Positions 26,834-36,641 of a stretch of DNA of 64,000 nt are shown in pieces (position 1 is the stretch's first letter; each line of letters starts with the position of its first letter). The notes below the pieces were generated by a model, which was not told where the DNA came from, made no database searches, and saw only the letters and a program-made list of their open reading frames with translations. This stretch comes from PLA3 sp964592235 (GTDB taxonomy: Bacteria; Planctomycetota; Phycisphaerae; UBA1845; UTPLA1). The stretch is from positions 62,001-126,000 of the forward strand of contig CAZQCF010000010.1 in assembly GCA_964592235.1 (NCBI GenBank), written 5' to 3'. A program made the position numbers and the translations under genes.

Positions 26834-27697
26834 CTACTGTGGCACGATCACCGCGCCCGGAGCGTGTTGCTTGATCTTCCCCAGCGCTTCCTGCGCCTGG
26901 CTCAACCTCAAGTACTGTCCGACGTACACCATGTGCAGCGTTTCGCCGTCGCGCTGGCGCTTCTCGGTCCGCGCGCTGTGGCCGGCCGAGCGCATTTTCT
27001 GCGCTTGTTTCGACGCCGCCGCCAAGTCACGAAACGCGCCGCACTGAATCGAAAAAAAATCGCCAGGCCACGCCAGCATCCGCTGGGCCTGACCGGTGAT
27101 CGAGCTGCCGGGATAGCCTCGAACGACCGCGTCCCACTGTTCGCGCGCGTTCTTCCATTCACCCAATTGAGCGAGGCAGACGCCGTAGCGGTATCGAGCC
27201 AGGTCGTAGGGCGGTCGCTCTGGAAGATTGCGCAGCGCCTGCCGAAAGTGCTCGGATGCCTTCTTCGCGTCACCCGCTTCGAAGGCCAGTTCGCCCGCCG
27301 TCGCGTGCGCCCGGGCCGTCAGATCACTGTTCTTCGAGAGCGCCAGGCAGCGTTCGATGTCGGACTGCGCCGCGCCGCGATTGCCGCGATTGGCCAGGCA
27401 CTGGGCGCGCAGGTAGTAGGCTTCGGACGTTTCAAGAACGGATGGATACGCCTGAATTACTTCATCCAGCTTGGACTTGGCGGAGTCATACTGTCCCGAG
27501 CGGTACTCCTTCTCCGCCTGGACCATCTGCGTCTTCGCGTGCGGCGGCAGTTCGACGCAGCCGCCCGCCCCAAGCACCAGCGCCGCGCAAGCCATCCAAC
27601 GGCGGCGCAGACATCGAACCGCGCGTGCCTTAGGCGCTTGCAGCGACCGCAGCAAAGGAACTAACCGGGAATCAAGCGTCCAGACCAGACCGTTCAC
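26834..27697 (-). CDS. TPR and SPOR domain lipoprotein heading the exopolysaccharide cluster
   Basis: The product is 287 residues from the first start. A lipobox LGAGGC (Cys47) follows a basic N-terminus and short hydrophobic segment; the long leader suggests a later true start. Residues about 55-205 form TPR-like helical repeats (AEKEYRSGQYDSAKSKLDEVI, AYYLRAQCLANRGN). Residues about 212-285 form a SPOR domain (FFSIQCGAFRDLAAASKQA, YVGQYLRLSQAQEALGKI). SPOR domains bind denuded peptidoglycan glycans, so the protein may tether or position the export machine at the wall. That link is inference from its place 55 bp before wza. Confidence 0.82.
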   Translation of the reverse strand: MNGLVWTLDSRLVPLLRSLQAPKARAVRCLRRRWMACAALVLGAGGCVELPPHAKTQMVQAEKEYRSGQYDSAKSKLDEVIQAYPSVLETSEAYYLRAQCLANRGNRGAAQSDIERCLALSKNSDLTARAHATAGELAFEAGDAKKASEHFRQALRNLPERPPYDLARYRYGVCLAQLGEWKNAREQWDAVVRGYPGSSITGQAQRMLAWPGDFFSIQCGAFRDLAAASKQAQKMRSAGHSARTEKRQRDGETLHMVYVGQYLRLSQAQEALGKIKQHAPGAVIVPQ

Positions 27698-28010
27698 ACG
27701 CGCTCCATCGCATGGCTCCCGGCCCGCGCGGCACGGGAAGCAACTTGGGAAATCCGTTTCCGGCGCAGGGTACGGACCTTGCGCACGGCACCCTTATCGG
27801 TGCCCTGCCGTCGCGCTTTAGCTCTCGTTGCTATCCGGCGGATAACGGCTGGCAAGCCCGCCGGCCAGATTCGTCAAGAGCAACGGCGAATCAAGGGAAA
27901 GGGAAGGGGTGAATCGGGCGGTGTTTCGAATGATGCAGCATGGATAACGAGGTTTGGCACGAAGCTCACGCATCTTGGCGATCAACCACAAATCCATGCC
28001 CTATCGGACT
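27698..28010. other. Divergent intergenic region with possible structured leader
   Basis: This region lies upstream of both the polysaccharide cluster (minus) and the LptD-like gene (plus). On either strand it can form hairpins, for example GGCACC/GGTGCC with a 6-nt loop around 27788-27805, and GTTGCTATCC pairing with GGATAAC near 27828-27846. No known riboswitch consensus was recognised. A promoter for the minus-strand cluster must lie here but no clear -35/-10 pair was found. Confidence 0.35.
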
Positions 28011-28038
28011 TTGACACTGATTGCGCCGGACCTATAAT
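28011..28038 (+). promoter_or_regulatory. Consensus promoter of the LptD-like gene
   Basis: TTGACA (28011-28016, 6/6), a 16-bp spacer and TATAAT (28033-28038, 6/6) give the best promoter in the window. The predicted transcription start is about 28045, leaving a leader of roughly 70 nt before the ATG at 28117. Confidence 0.8.
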
Positions 28039-28116
28039 GCCCGCCGAACGGAATGGAGCTGGTTGCGGCGCGCGACGAGGCTCCGGAGTCCGACACCTGC
28101 ACGGCGGACCTGGCAA

Positions 28117-31092
28117 ATGCAACGGACTGTGCTTGCCCTCATCGCGATTTCCGCCGTTCTTTACTTCCATCCCTCCATCGTTTCCGGTCAAGCAACGACG
28201 CCGCCCGATCTTGCCGAGATTCAACCGGTCATTCCACCGGGCATCAGCGATTTCAACATCGAGATCACCGGTCGCCTCGCTTACACATGGGATTCCGCCG
28301 ACGGCGAGCATGTCACTGAAGTACTTGGCGATTTCGTGGCGACGATGGGCGGCACGAAGTTGAGCAGCAAAGACGCCGTCATCTGGTTTCGCAACGCGAC
28401 GTGGCAGGACAAACCTTACATCGACCTCGAGGTTTTTCTTTGGCAGGACGCCGAGGTGATCCAGCCGGCCGGCACGCGCGAGTCGGGCCCGGCATTACTG
28501 GTGACGCTGCGCACGTTCGGGCGGCTCGTCTTGAACTCCGCGGCCCACGCAGCCCAATCCGATGAAGATGGCGATCTCTATAAGGAGGCCCGCAAGGCGC
28601 GGCGGCTGCTTGACGTGGCGCCCGCACCAGCGGCCGATTCGGCTGATTCGCCGGTCAGCGTCTCATCGAAGGCCGCAGCGCTGGCGCGCTTCGCGAAACC
28701 GAAACCCATCAAGGCGATCAACTTCACGGCGCAAAGCCTCTCGTCGCAGGTCATCGACGGGCAGAACGTCGTCATCGCCCAGGAAGATGTATTCGTATCG
28801 CAGGGCGCGGCGTCGCAAAGCGGTGAGTACGTCGAGCTTCGCGCCAATGCAGCCGTGCTGTACCTCAAGCGCGAGCAGGTCGGCGACGCGATCCCCGGGC
28901 TAATCGGCGGTGAATCCCGCAAGCCCGCGCGGGGCAGCGCGGCGTCGCAACCGACCGAAGGCGGCCCACCGCGCGTCGGCGGAACTCCACGAGATCAGAC
29001 CGACGCCGCGGCGCTGGAGGCGTTTGTGTCGGCCGTGTACCTGGAAGGGGACGTGGTCCTCGCGCGGGGGGATCGCATGATTCGTGCGCCGCGCCTGTAC
29101 TACGACTTCGACGCCGATCGTGCGCTCATTCTCGACGCGGTCACGCGGGCGGTTGAGCCGTCCCGCAGCTTGCCCATTTACGTTCGAGCGCAGGAAATCC
29201 GCCAGCTTTCCGCGACGGAATACGAAGCAAACAAAGCGCAGTTCACGACGAGCGAGTTTCACACGCCGCACGTGGCCATCGGGGCGGATCGTATCTATCT
29301 GCAGGACAAGACGCCTCGCAACGAAGTCGGCGATGTCGTCGGCGTGCAGGCCGGCACCTACAAGGCCTACCACACAACCATGAATCTCGAAGGCGTCCCG
29401 ATCGCCTATTGGCCCTTTGCCGCGGGGGATTTCTCCGCCGACCGGCAAGCCTTTCGCTCCGCGAAGATCGGCTACAACGGCGATTTCGGATACACGACCG
29501 AAACGCGCTGGTCGCTCTTCAACCTCATGGGCCTGACCGCCCCGGTCGGATTCGACGCAACGCTCAAGCTCGATTACTTCACCGATCGCGGGCCGGCCGT
29601 CGGCATCGACTCCGATTATCAAAGCGACAACTATTACGGCTTGCTGCGCACCTACTACATCAACGACGGGGGTTCGGATGAGATCGGCCCGGAGCGAAGC
29701 GGTCCGCCCGATCATGAGAATCGCGGCCGCGCGACGTGGCGGCATCGCCAGTTCCTGCCCAGGGACTGGGAGCTGTCGCTCGAAGCGTCGTACATCAGCG
29801 ACGACAATTTCATGGAGCAGTACGAACGCAACGAATGGGAGAACGGCAAGGATCAGGAAACGCTCGCCTATCTGCTCAAACGGCAGGACAACTGGCAATT
29901 CAGCACGCTGCTCAACTATCGCATCAATGAGTTCCTCACGCAGACCGAGCACATGCCGGACAACGTATTCAGCCTGATCGGCGAGCCGCTGGGTGACATC
30001 GCGACGCTGTACAGCGAATCGCGGGTCGGCCTCGTGCGCTATCGACCCGACGAGCGCCGCTATTTCGATGGGCAGAATCGCGACGACAACACCGGCCGCA
30101 CCGGCACGGTCGTTCGCGGCGATACGCGCGAGGAGTTGCAGTTCCCGATGCCCGACCTCGGCCCGATGAAAATCACGCCCTACCTGACCGGCCGCGTCGG
30201 CGGTTACGACGACGGCCCCAGCGGCGACGACCCGGATAACGAAAGCGGCAGCCTCGGGCGCGTGTTCGGCGCCTATGGAGTGCGCGGCAACATGCTGATG
30301 AGCAAGTCGGACGATTCCATCGAGTCGGAGTTCTTCGACCTGCACCGAATGCGGCACGTGATCAAGCCTGACTTCACGGTATGGAACGCCCACGGCAATC
30401 GCGCGCCGCTGGAGATGACGCCCTTTGATTCGGGCGTTGAAGACATCGACGACTTCGGCGGCGGCGCGCTCGGCCTGCGCCAGCGGTTGCAAACCAAGCG
30501 CGGCGGGCCGGGCAAGTGGCGCACCGTCGATTGGATCGTGTTCGACGTGGAGGCGGGCTTCTTCAACGATGCCCAGAAGAATGAGGACACGCACGGCGAC
30601 TACATCATGAGCCGGCCGGAAGACAGCATCTCGTCCAACTTCATCGCAACGAACATGCAGTATCGCATCAGCGATTCAACCGTGGTCGTGTACGACGGCG
30701 TCTATGACACGAATCGCGGCAACATGGGCAACTCGAACATCAGCCTCGCCGTCGAACGTGAGCCGCGCCTGGCGTACTTCGTCGGCTGGCGGTACATCCA
30801 CGACACGAATAACAGCCTCGTCGGCGGCGGGTTCAATTACAAGCTAAGCGAGAAGCACACCGTCGGCCTGCGCGAGTTTTACGACGTCGAGGAAGGCCGC
30901 AACTACTCGACCGAGCTGATCTACATTCGCAAGTGGCCGCGTTGGTACACAGCCGTGGCGCTGGACGTGGACAAGGCGATCGACGACGTGGGAATCAACT
31001 TCTCCATCTGGCCCGAAGGCTCGCCGCGGATGGGCCTGGGTTCGAAGCGCTACACGGGCATGGCGGACTCGGTGGGGATCAGGCCGAGGTAG
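28117..31092 (+). CDS. LptD/OstA-like outer-membrane assembly protein
   Basis: The 991-residue protein has a signal peptide (about residues 1-25), two OstA-type beta-jellyroll stretches in the N-terminal 350 residues (TAQSLSSQVIDGQNVVIAQED; VYLEGDVVLARGDRMIRAPRLYYD) and a long C-terminal region of amphipathic strands with many Tyr/Trp/Asp residues, typical of a beta-barrel (NFIATNMQYRISDSTVVVYDG, VGGGFNYKLSEKHTVGLREF). LptD inserts LPS into the outer membrane. The homology looks distant, so the name describes architecture. ATG 28117 is preferred because it begins the signal peptide. Behind a consensus promoter. Confidence 0.8.
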   Translation: MQRTVLALIAISAVLYFHPSIVSGQATTPPDLAEIQPVIPPGISDFNIEITGRLAYTWDSADGEHVTEVLGDFVATMGGTKLSSKDAVIWFRNATWQDKPYIDLEVFLWQDAEVIQPAGTRESGPALLVTLRTFGRLVLNSAAHAAQSDEDGDLYKEARKARRLLDVAPAPAADSADSPVSVSSKAAALARFAKPKPIKAINFTAQSLSSQVIDGQNVVIAQEDVFVSQGAASQSGEYVELRANAAVLYLKREQVGDAIPGLIGGESRKPARGSAASQPTEGGPPRVGGTPRDQTDAAALEAFVSAVYLEGDVVLARGDRMIRAPRLYYDFDADRALILDAVTRAVEPSRSLPIYVRAQEIRQLSATEYEANKAQFTTSEFHTPHVAIGADRIYLQDKTPRNEVGDVVGVQAGTYKAYHTTMNLEGVPIAYWPFAAGDFSADRQAFRSAKIGYNGDFGYTTETRWSLFNLMGLTAPVGFDATLKLDYFTDRGPAVGIDSDYQSDNYYGLLRTYYINDGGSDEIGPERSGPPDHENRGRATWRHRQFLPRDWELSLEASYISDDNFMEQYERNEWENGKDQETLAYLLKRQDNWQFSTLLNYRINEFLTQTEHMPDNVFSLIGEPLGDIATLYSESRVGLVRYRPDERRYFDGQNRDDNTGRTGTVVRGDTREELQFPMPDLGPMKITPYLTGRVGGYDDGPSGDDPDNESGSLGRVFGAYGVRGNMLMSKSDDSIESEFFDLHRMRHVIKPDFTVWNAHGNRAPLEMTPFDSGVEDIDDFGGGALGLRQRLQTKRGGPGKWRTVDWIVFDVEAGFFNDAQKNEDTHGDYIMSRPEDSISSNFIATNMQYRISDSTVVVYDGVYDTNRGNMGNSNISLAVEREPRLAYFVGWRYIHDTNNSLVGGGFNYKLSEKHTVGLREFYDVEEGRNYSTELIYIRKWPRWYTAVALDVDKAIDDVGINFSIWPEGSPRMGLGSKRYTGMADSVGIRPR

Positions 31093-31107
31093 ACGTCGTA
31101 CACGGCA

Positions 31108-32808
<1,701 letters not shown>

Positions 32809-32815
32809 CGCCGCC

Positions 32816-33877
32816 TCACTCAATCATCGCAGCGTAGGTTGCCAGCTCGCGCCGAAAATCGCGCAGGCGGATGCCGAACGTCTCCTCAACTGGCCGTGTA
32901 TCGCAGACCGAATCCTCCTGCGACATCTGCACCTGCCCCTCATTGAATCGCAGCATCGCCGGCAGCAGCGGGAGTTTCATCACCGTTTTCGCCATCAGAT
33001 TCGCCGCCCAGACCGGCTGGCCGATCATCGGCTTCCAGCGCTTCGCGCCGGGAATCGTGTCTCGACAAATGCGATACAGCTCTTTCCAGCTCACGGCCTC
33101 CGGTCCGCCAAGCTCGAACGTCTTGCCGATGGTTTCGGGCATGGACAGCGCCGCCACGAAGCAGTACGCCACGTCTTTGACACTCACGGGCTGCAACTTT
33201 CGCTGGCCGTCGCCGAAATACGGGATCACCGGGAAAGGTGTCGGGAGAAATCCCATCGCGTTCACGGTCACATCGCAGACGAACATTCGCATCATGCGCA
33301 TGAACTCGCCGTCCGGCCCGTGGATGATGCTCGGTCGGAAGATCGTCCAGTCAAGCCCGCTCTCCCGGACGCACACCTCCGCCGCCCACTTGGTGCGGTG
33401 ATAGGCGCTGGGCGCCCCCGGCCGCGTTCCCAACGCCGACATATGAGCGTATCGACGCACGCCGGCCGCCTTGCATGCATCGACGACGGCCCGCGTGCCC
33501 TCCAGATGCACTCGCTCGAATGTCTGGCCGCGAAGGCGATTCTCCTGAATGATGCCCACCAGGTGGACGCACGCCTCGGCGCCGTTCGCCGCTTCGGCCA
33601 GCGCGTCAACGTCGAACAGGTCACCGTGGATGATCTCATAACGATCCGAAGGCAGCTCCCGTGCTTGTGCCGCGAGTCGGTCACGATCACGCACGAGGCA
33701 CACCGCCTTGTGACCGCGCGCCACGAGCTCGCGCAGCACGGCCCGGCCGACGAAACCGGTCGCACCCGTCACGAGCACGCGGGTCAGGAATTTGCTTTCG
33801 TCCGTCGAGGAGGCGTTCGTGGCGGACGGCTCGCCAGCCGACGGGGTCGCTTCCATTACGCCGATTTTTTCACTCAT
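32816..33877 (-). CDS. NAD(P)-binding epimerase/reductase of the NDUFA9-like family
   Basis: The 353-residue atypical SDR has a Rossmann glycine motif VTGATGFVGRAVLREL (about residues 34-50), YHRTKWAAEVCVRES holding the YxxxK pair, and FRPSIIHGPDGEF, as in the NDUFA9/YfcH-like group often annotated as complex I-associated proteins. The substrate is unknown. The first 30 residues are a Ser/Ala-rich extension. ATG 33877 (MSEKIGVM) is chosen; an upstream extension is low-complexity. Located 7 bp before gpmI. Confidence 0.85.
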   Translation of the reverse strand: MSEKIGVMEATPSAGEPSATNASSTDESKFLTRVLVTGATGFVGRAVLRELVARGHKAVCLVRDRDRLAAQARELPSDRYEIIHGDLFDVDALAEAANGAEACVHLVGIIQENRLRGQTFERVHLEGTRAVVDACKAAGVRRYAHMSALGTRPGAPSAYHRTKWAAEVCVRESGLDWTIFRPSIIHGPDGEFMRMMRMFVCDVTVNAMGFLPTPFPVIPYFGDGQRKLQPVSVKDVAYCFVAALSMPETIGKTFELGGPEAVSWKELYRICRDTIPGAKRWKPMIGQPVWAANLMAKTVMKLPLLPAMLRFNEGQVQMSQEDSVCDTRPVEETFGIRLRDFRRELATYAAMIE

Positions 33878-34060
33878 GCTGACTTGTCTCGTAGTGCCTG
33901 CGTGTGCTATCTTCTCTGGATCAAACGTTGTCCGTTCGATGCAGAATGGTAGCTGGCTCGCATCGGCCGGTAAACCCAAACGAACCCCCCGCACACGGGC
34001 TGAACGATTTCGCGGCGGTTCAAGCAATTACCAGAAGTCGGTTCATGAGGACGCAGCAGC

Positions 34061-35392
34061 ATGGCCGCGCCCGCCGCACTATTTCCGCAAGATGCCGCAC
34101 AACCCGCGATCCACCCTCGCGCTGCACGACTTTGCCGCGCCATGACCGGCGCTACCTGGGCATACTTCATGCTCGCGACGTGTGTGTCGGCGATCGTTTT
34201 AGCATGTGTGACGTTTGGCACACGGCTCAAACCGGATCAAGTGGAACAGCTTTTCATCGCTGTCTGCGTCCACGCCGGCGCGGCTGCGGGATTTTATCTC
34301 GCATGGCGCGGGTTCGGCCGTCGCGCGGCCACTTCTCGACGCAGCGCGCAGATCGTCCTTCTGGGTTGCAGCATGGCCGGTTTGCTTTCGGTGGATCGGT
34401 TCGTGGCCATCGCCTATCCCCCGCCTTCGCGGATCCAAGGCGTCTGTCAGCCCCACCCGGTGCGCGGCTGGGCGCATCGCCCCGGGGTGTACGGGTTGTT
34501 CGAGACGCACCCTGATCGGGTTAACTCGCTGGGCATGCGCGGGCCGGAGATTCCCAAAAATAAGCCCAAGAATCAGACGCGCGTGCTCGTCGTGGGAGAT
34601 TCCATAGCCGTGGGGTACCTCCTGCCTCGCGGTGACACTCCCGTCGACCACCTGAACCGTGTCGCCCAATCGCGCCATCCCAAGTCCGACATCCTCTTTA
34701 TGAACGGCGCGTGTGCCGGATATATGACATGGCAGCAATTCGACTTCCTCCGGAACGAGGGAATGAAAACCCAACCGGACGTGATGATCCTGGTGTATTG
34801 CATCAACGACATGCTGGAGCTGATCGACCTCCCGGAGGGCGCGATCTCCGGAGTTCCTGACCCCGAGCCACCGCCGAGAATCAACTACCCAAGCGGGCTG
34901 GTCAGGGCGGCGACCACGATCTTCGACGACTGGCGGCTGGCGCGAATCCGCGACTCCCATCTTTGGGCACGGAGCGACCCGCTCGCGAATCCGGATAACG
35001 GCCTTGACCTCCAGCAACACTTTTACGAGCAGCCCCCCAGGCCGGCCGTCGCGCGGGCGTGGGAGCGCGCGTGCCGCGAACTAGACCTGGTTGATGAGTT
35101 CTGCCGGGAACAGAAGCTACCGTGGCTCCTGGTCGCGTTTCCGACGACGCACATGCTGGACGGCGAAGTCTCTCTTGACGGCTTCGCGCCGTTGAAGAAA
35201 TGGGCCGAGTCAAGGAGTGTGCCCTACCACGACCTCGCTCCCGACTTCGCACGGACGCTGGCGGGTCGGCCTGCGGGCACCTTTTTCATGGACCCGATCC
35301 ATCCGAACAGCGAGGGATGCCGGCTCATGGCGAGCGTGCTTGTGGATGTTCTTACCGCAAGGGATTTGATCGGCGCTGACCCGGGCAAGTGA
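34061..35392 (+). CDS. Membrane-anchored SGNH/GDSL hydrolase
   Basis: The 443-residue protein has three hydrophobic N-terminal segments (about residues 28-120), then an SGNH hydrolase domain. Block I is VLVVGDSIAVGY (nucleophile Ser), block III includes VYCINDML, and block V is MDPIHPNSEGCRLMA with the catalytic Asp-His pair. Enzymes of this type deacylate or deacetylate carbohydrates or lipids, here probably on the periplasmic side. ATG 34142 (MTGATWAYF) is a plausible alternative start, directly before the first TM. It diverges from the NDUFA9-like gene. Confidence 0.82.
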   Translation: MAAPAALFPQDAAQPAIHPRAARLCRAMTGATWAYFMLATCVSAIVLACVTFGTRLKPDQVEQLFIAVCVHAGAAAGFYLAWRGFGRRAATSRRSAQIVLLGCSMAGLLSVDRFVAIAYPPPSRIQGVCQPHPVRGWAHRPGVYGLFETHPDRVNSLGMRGPEIPKNKPKNQTRVLVVGDSIAVGYLLPRGDTPVDHLNRVAQSRHPKSDILFMNGACAGYMTWQQFDFLRNEGMKTQPDVMILVYCINDMLELIDLPEGAISGVPDPEPPPRINYPSGLVRAATTIFDDWRLARIRDSHLWARSDPLANPDNGLDLQQHFYEQPPRPAVARAWERACRELDLVDEFCREQKLPWLLVAFPTTHMLDGEVSLDGFAPLKKWAESRSVPYHDLAPDFARTLAGRPAGTFFMDPIHPNSEGCRLMASVLVDVLTARDLIGADPGK

Positions 35393-35602
35393 TGATGGGT
35401 CGCGCCACGCCTTGAGCAATTCGAGCGAAGGCGAAAGCACGGACCGAGCGATGGATCGCTGGATACTCGCGGTCGCAGGAGTCCAGCATGCGCGTTCGCC
35501 GGATTCCGGCGCGCGCGGGAATGACGTCGATTTGGCGCCCGCCGCCCTCTACAACAAACGGTCGAGAAGAAGCCTAAGTAGAACCGAGCAAGCCTTCCTG
35601 TT

Positions 35603-35655
35603 GTGTGGCACAGGCTAATACCCTGTGTCGGACCCGCTCATAGCGGGTCCCACAC
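35603..35655. repeat. Compound palindromic (BIME-like) element 3
   Basis: Outer arms GTGTGG (35603-35608) and CCACAC (35650-35655) enclose two hairpins. The first, 35608-35628, is an imperfect GCACAGGCT/ACCCTGTGT with loop AAT. The second, 35630-35650, is a perfect GGACCCGCT/AGCGGGTCC with loop CAT. The first hairpin shares 17 identical bases plus CCTGTG with the element inside the glycosyltransferase gene at 62821-62845. It lies between an SGNH hydrolase and a convergent secreted protein gene, in a 306-bp gap otherwise without a credible gene. Confidence 0.75.
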
Positions 35656-35698
35656 TTTCTGATTCCTGTGCAAAAAACGAAACTCTCTGCGGTTCTAC

Positions 35699-36265
35699 CT
35701 AGCTGATCGGCGTCGATGTGCCCTGGCCCGTCGTCGCGGCATTGGGGATCGTGCCAATCGTGCTGCCGCCGCCGTTGACGCCGCCGCCTGCCGCGGTGCC
35801 GAGCAGCGTGTTGATTGCCGTGAGCGCGTCACTGATCGTGCCGAGCGTCTGGTCGAGGACTTTGTTGAACGTATCCCGGAAGAAACTCACCTCTTCCGTG
35901 ACTTCACCGGGAATCTCCACGTCACCGGTCTGGACCGCAATCGAACGCTTCACCATCAGCCCCGGCGCGCGCTCGTTCAACGCGCCGCTGCTGGTCGTCG
36001 TGAATTGATTCGAGACAATTGTCGGTTGTGAATCGCCGACCGGCTGCGTCGTCGTGACCTGATTGCCTGTGCCCGTTGTACCGGTCGTGGTCGTGCCGGT
36101 TGTGCCCCCGAGCAAGCTTTGCAGCCCGCCCAGCCCGCCGAGCGATTGGAGCAGTTGCGACACGTCAGTTGGCTGCGTCAAAACCTGCGCGGATGCGGGG
36201 CCCGCCAAGCCAAGTGAAATGCCAAGTGCAACCGCCAGAACGCCAATCGATCCGCCCCGCACCAT
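35699..36265 (-). CDS. Secreted Thr/Gly-rich protein of unknown function
   Basis: The 188-residue product has a signal peptide (about residues 1-27, ending PASAQ), then LLQSLGGLGGLQSLLGG, a low-complexity Gly/Thr run (GTTGTTTTGTTGTG), a central segment with EIPGEVTEEVSFFRDTFNKVLDQTLG and a Gly/Thr/Ser-rich end. AAGGAG 9 nt before the ATG at 36265 supports the start. No family recognised. The central DTFNKVLDQTLGTISDALTAI could be an amphipathic helix. Confidence 0.7.
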   Translation of the reverse strand: MVRGGSIGVLAVALGISLGLAGPASAQVLTQPTDVSQLLQSLGGLGGLQSLLGGTTGTTTTGTTGTGNQVTTTQPVGDSQPTIVSNQFTTTSSGALNERAPGLMVKRSIAVQTGDVEIPGEVTEEVSFFRDTFNKVLDQTLGTISDALTAINTLLGTAAGGGVNGGGSTIGTIPNAATTGQGTSTPIS

Positions 36266-36489
36266 ATACCCGCACTCCTTTTCCAATCGCCTCACGGGCA
36301 TTCGCCACGTGGTCCTGCGCCCCGCGATGCGCCCGACTATCACACTCCACAGATTATACGGTCCTTCCCAGTCGCCGGTTTCGGTCCTGCATACGTCTAC
36401 CCCTCAAAGGCCGCACCACCGGCTGTATCTGGCTATCGGTTCCCGGCCACGCGGGCATTGACTGCCGGGCGGAACGGGCTCGCGGCGGA

Positions 36490-36503
36490 CCCTGATATCA
36501 GGG
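36490..36503. promoter_or_regulatory. 14-bp perfect palindrome, possible operator
   Basis: CCCTGATATCAGGG reads the same on both strands. It lies 30 bp upstream of the -35 box of the rightward promoter, a place where an activator or repressor dimer could bind. No regulator is identified. Confidence 0.4.
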
Positions 36504-36532
36504 CTGTGAACGGTCATTGGCCGCCGTAATTG

Positions 36533-36562
36533 TTGACTTTCGCGGTCCGAATCGGGTATAGG
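36533..36562 (+). promoter_or_regulatory. Promoter of the duplicated-domain secreted protein gene
   Basis: TTGACT (36533-36538, 5/6), an 18-bp spacer and TATAGG (36557-36562, 4/6) lie about 75 nt before the ATG at 36642. Confidence 0.55.
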
Positions 36563-36641
36563 AGAGCTTCAGGCTCCCACCTCGCACGGAGCTTGTGTTT
36601 GACCCATCTTCTTGAATTAGGCCCCTTTCTGGAGTTGTCCC

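Larger units (their letters stand above)
36266..36641. other. Divergent intergenic region with palindrome and promoter
   Basis: The gap separates two divergent secreted-protein genes. It holds a 14-bp perfect palindrome and a promoter for the rightward gene (listed separately). No gene or RNA is seen in it. Confidence 0.5.

Noticed and set aside
27698..28010. Cyclic-di-GMP (GEMM) riboswitch before the exopolysaccharide cluster
   Set aside because: Attractive by context, but the GEMM core and its GNRA tetraloop receptor pattern could not be found.
28900..30594. 564-codon open frame opposite the LptD-like gene
   Set aside because: Antisense shadow; the + strand has the signal peptide, consensus promoter and barrel-like strands.
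35412..35618. Small open frame of 68 codons between the SGNH hydrolase and the Thr/Gly-rich protein
   Set aside because: No ribosome-binding site, and it runs into a palindromic element; it looks like translated repeat DNA.
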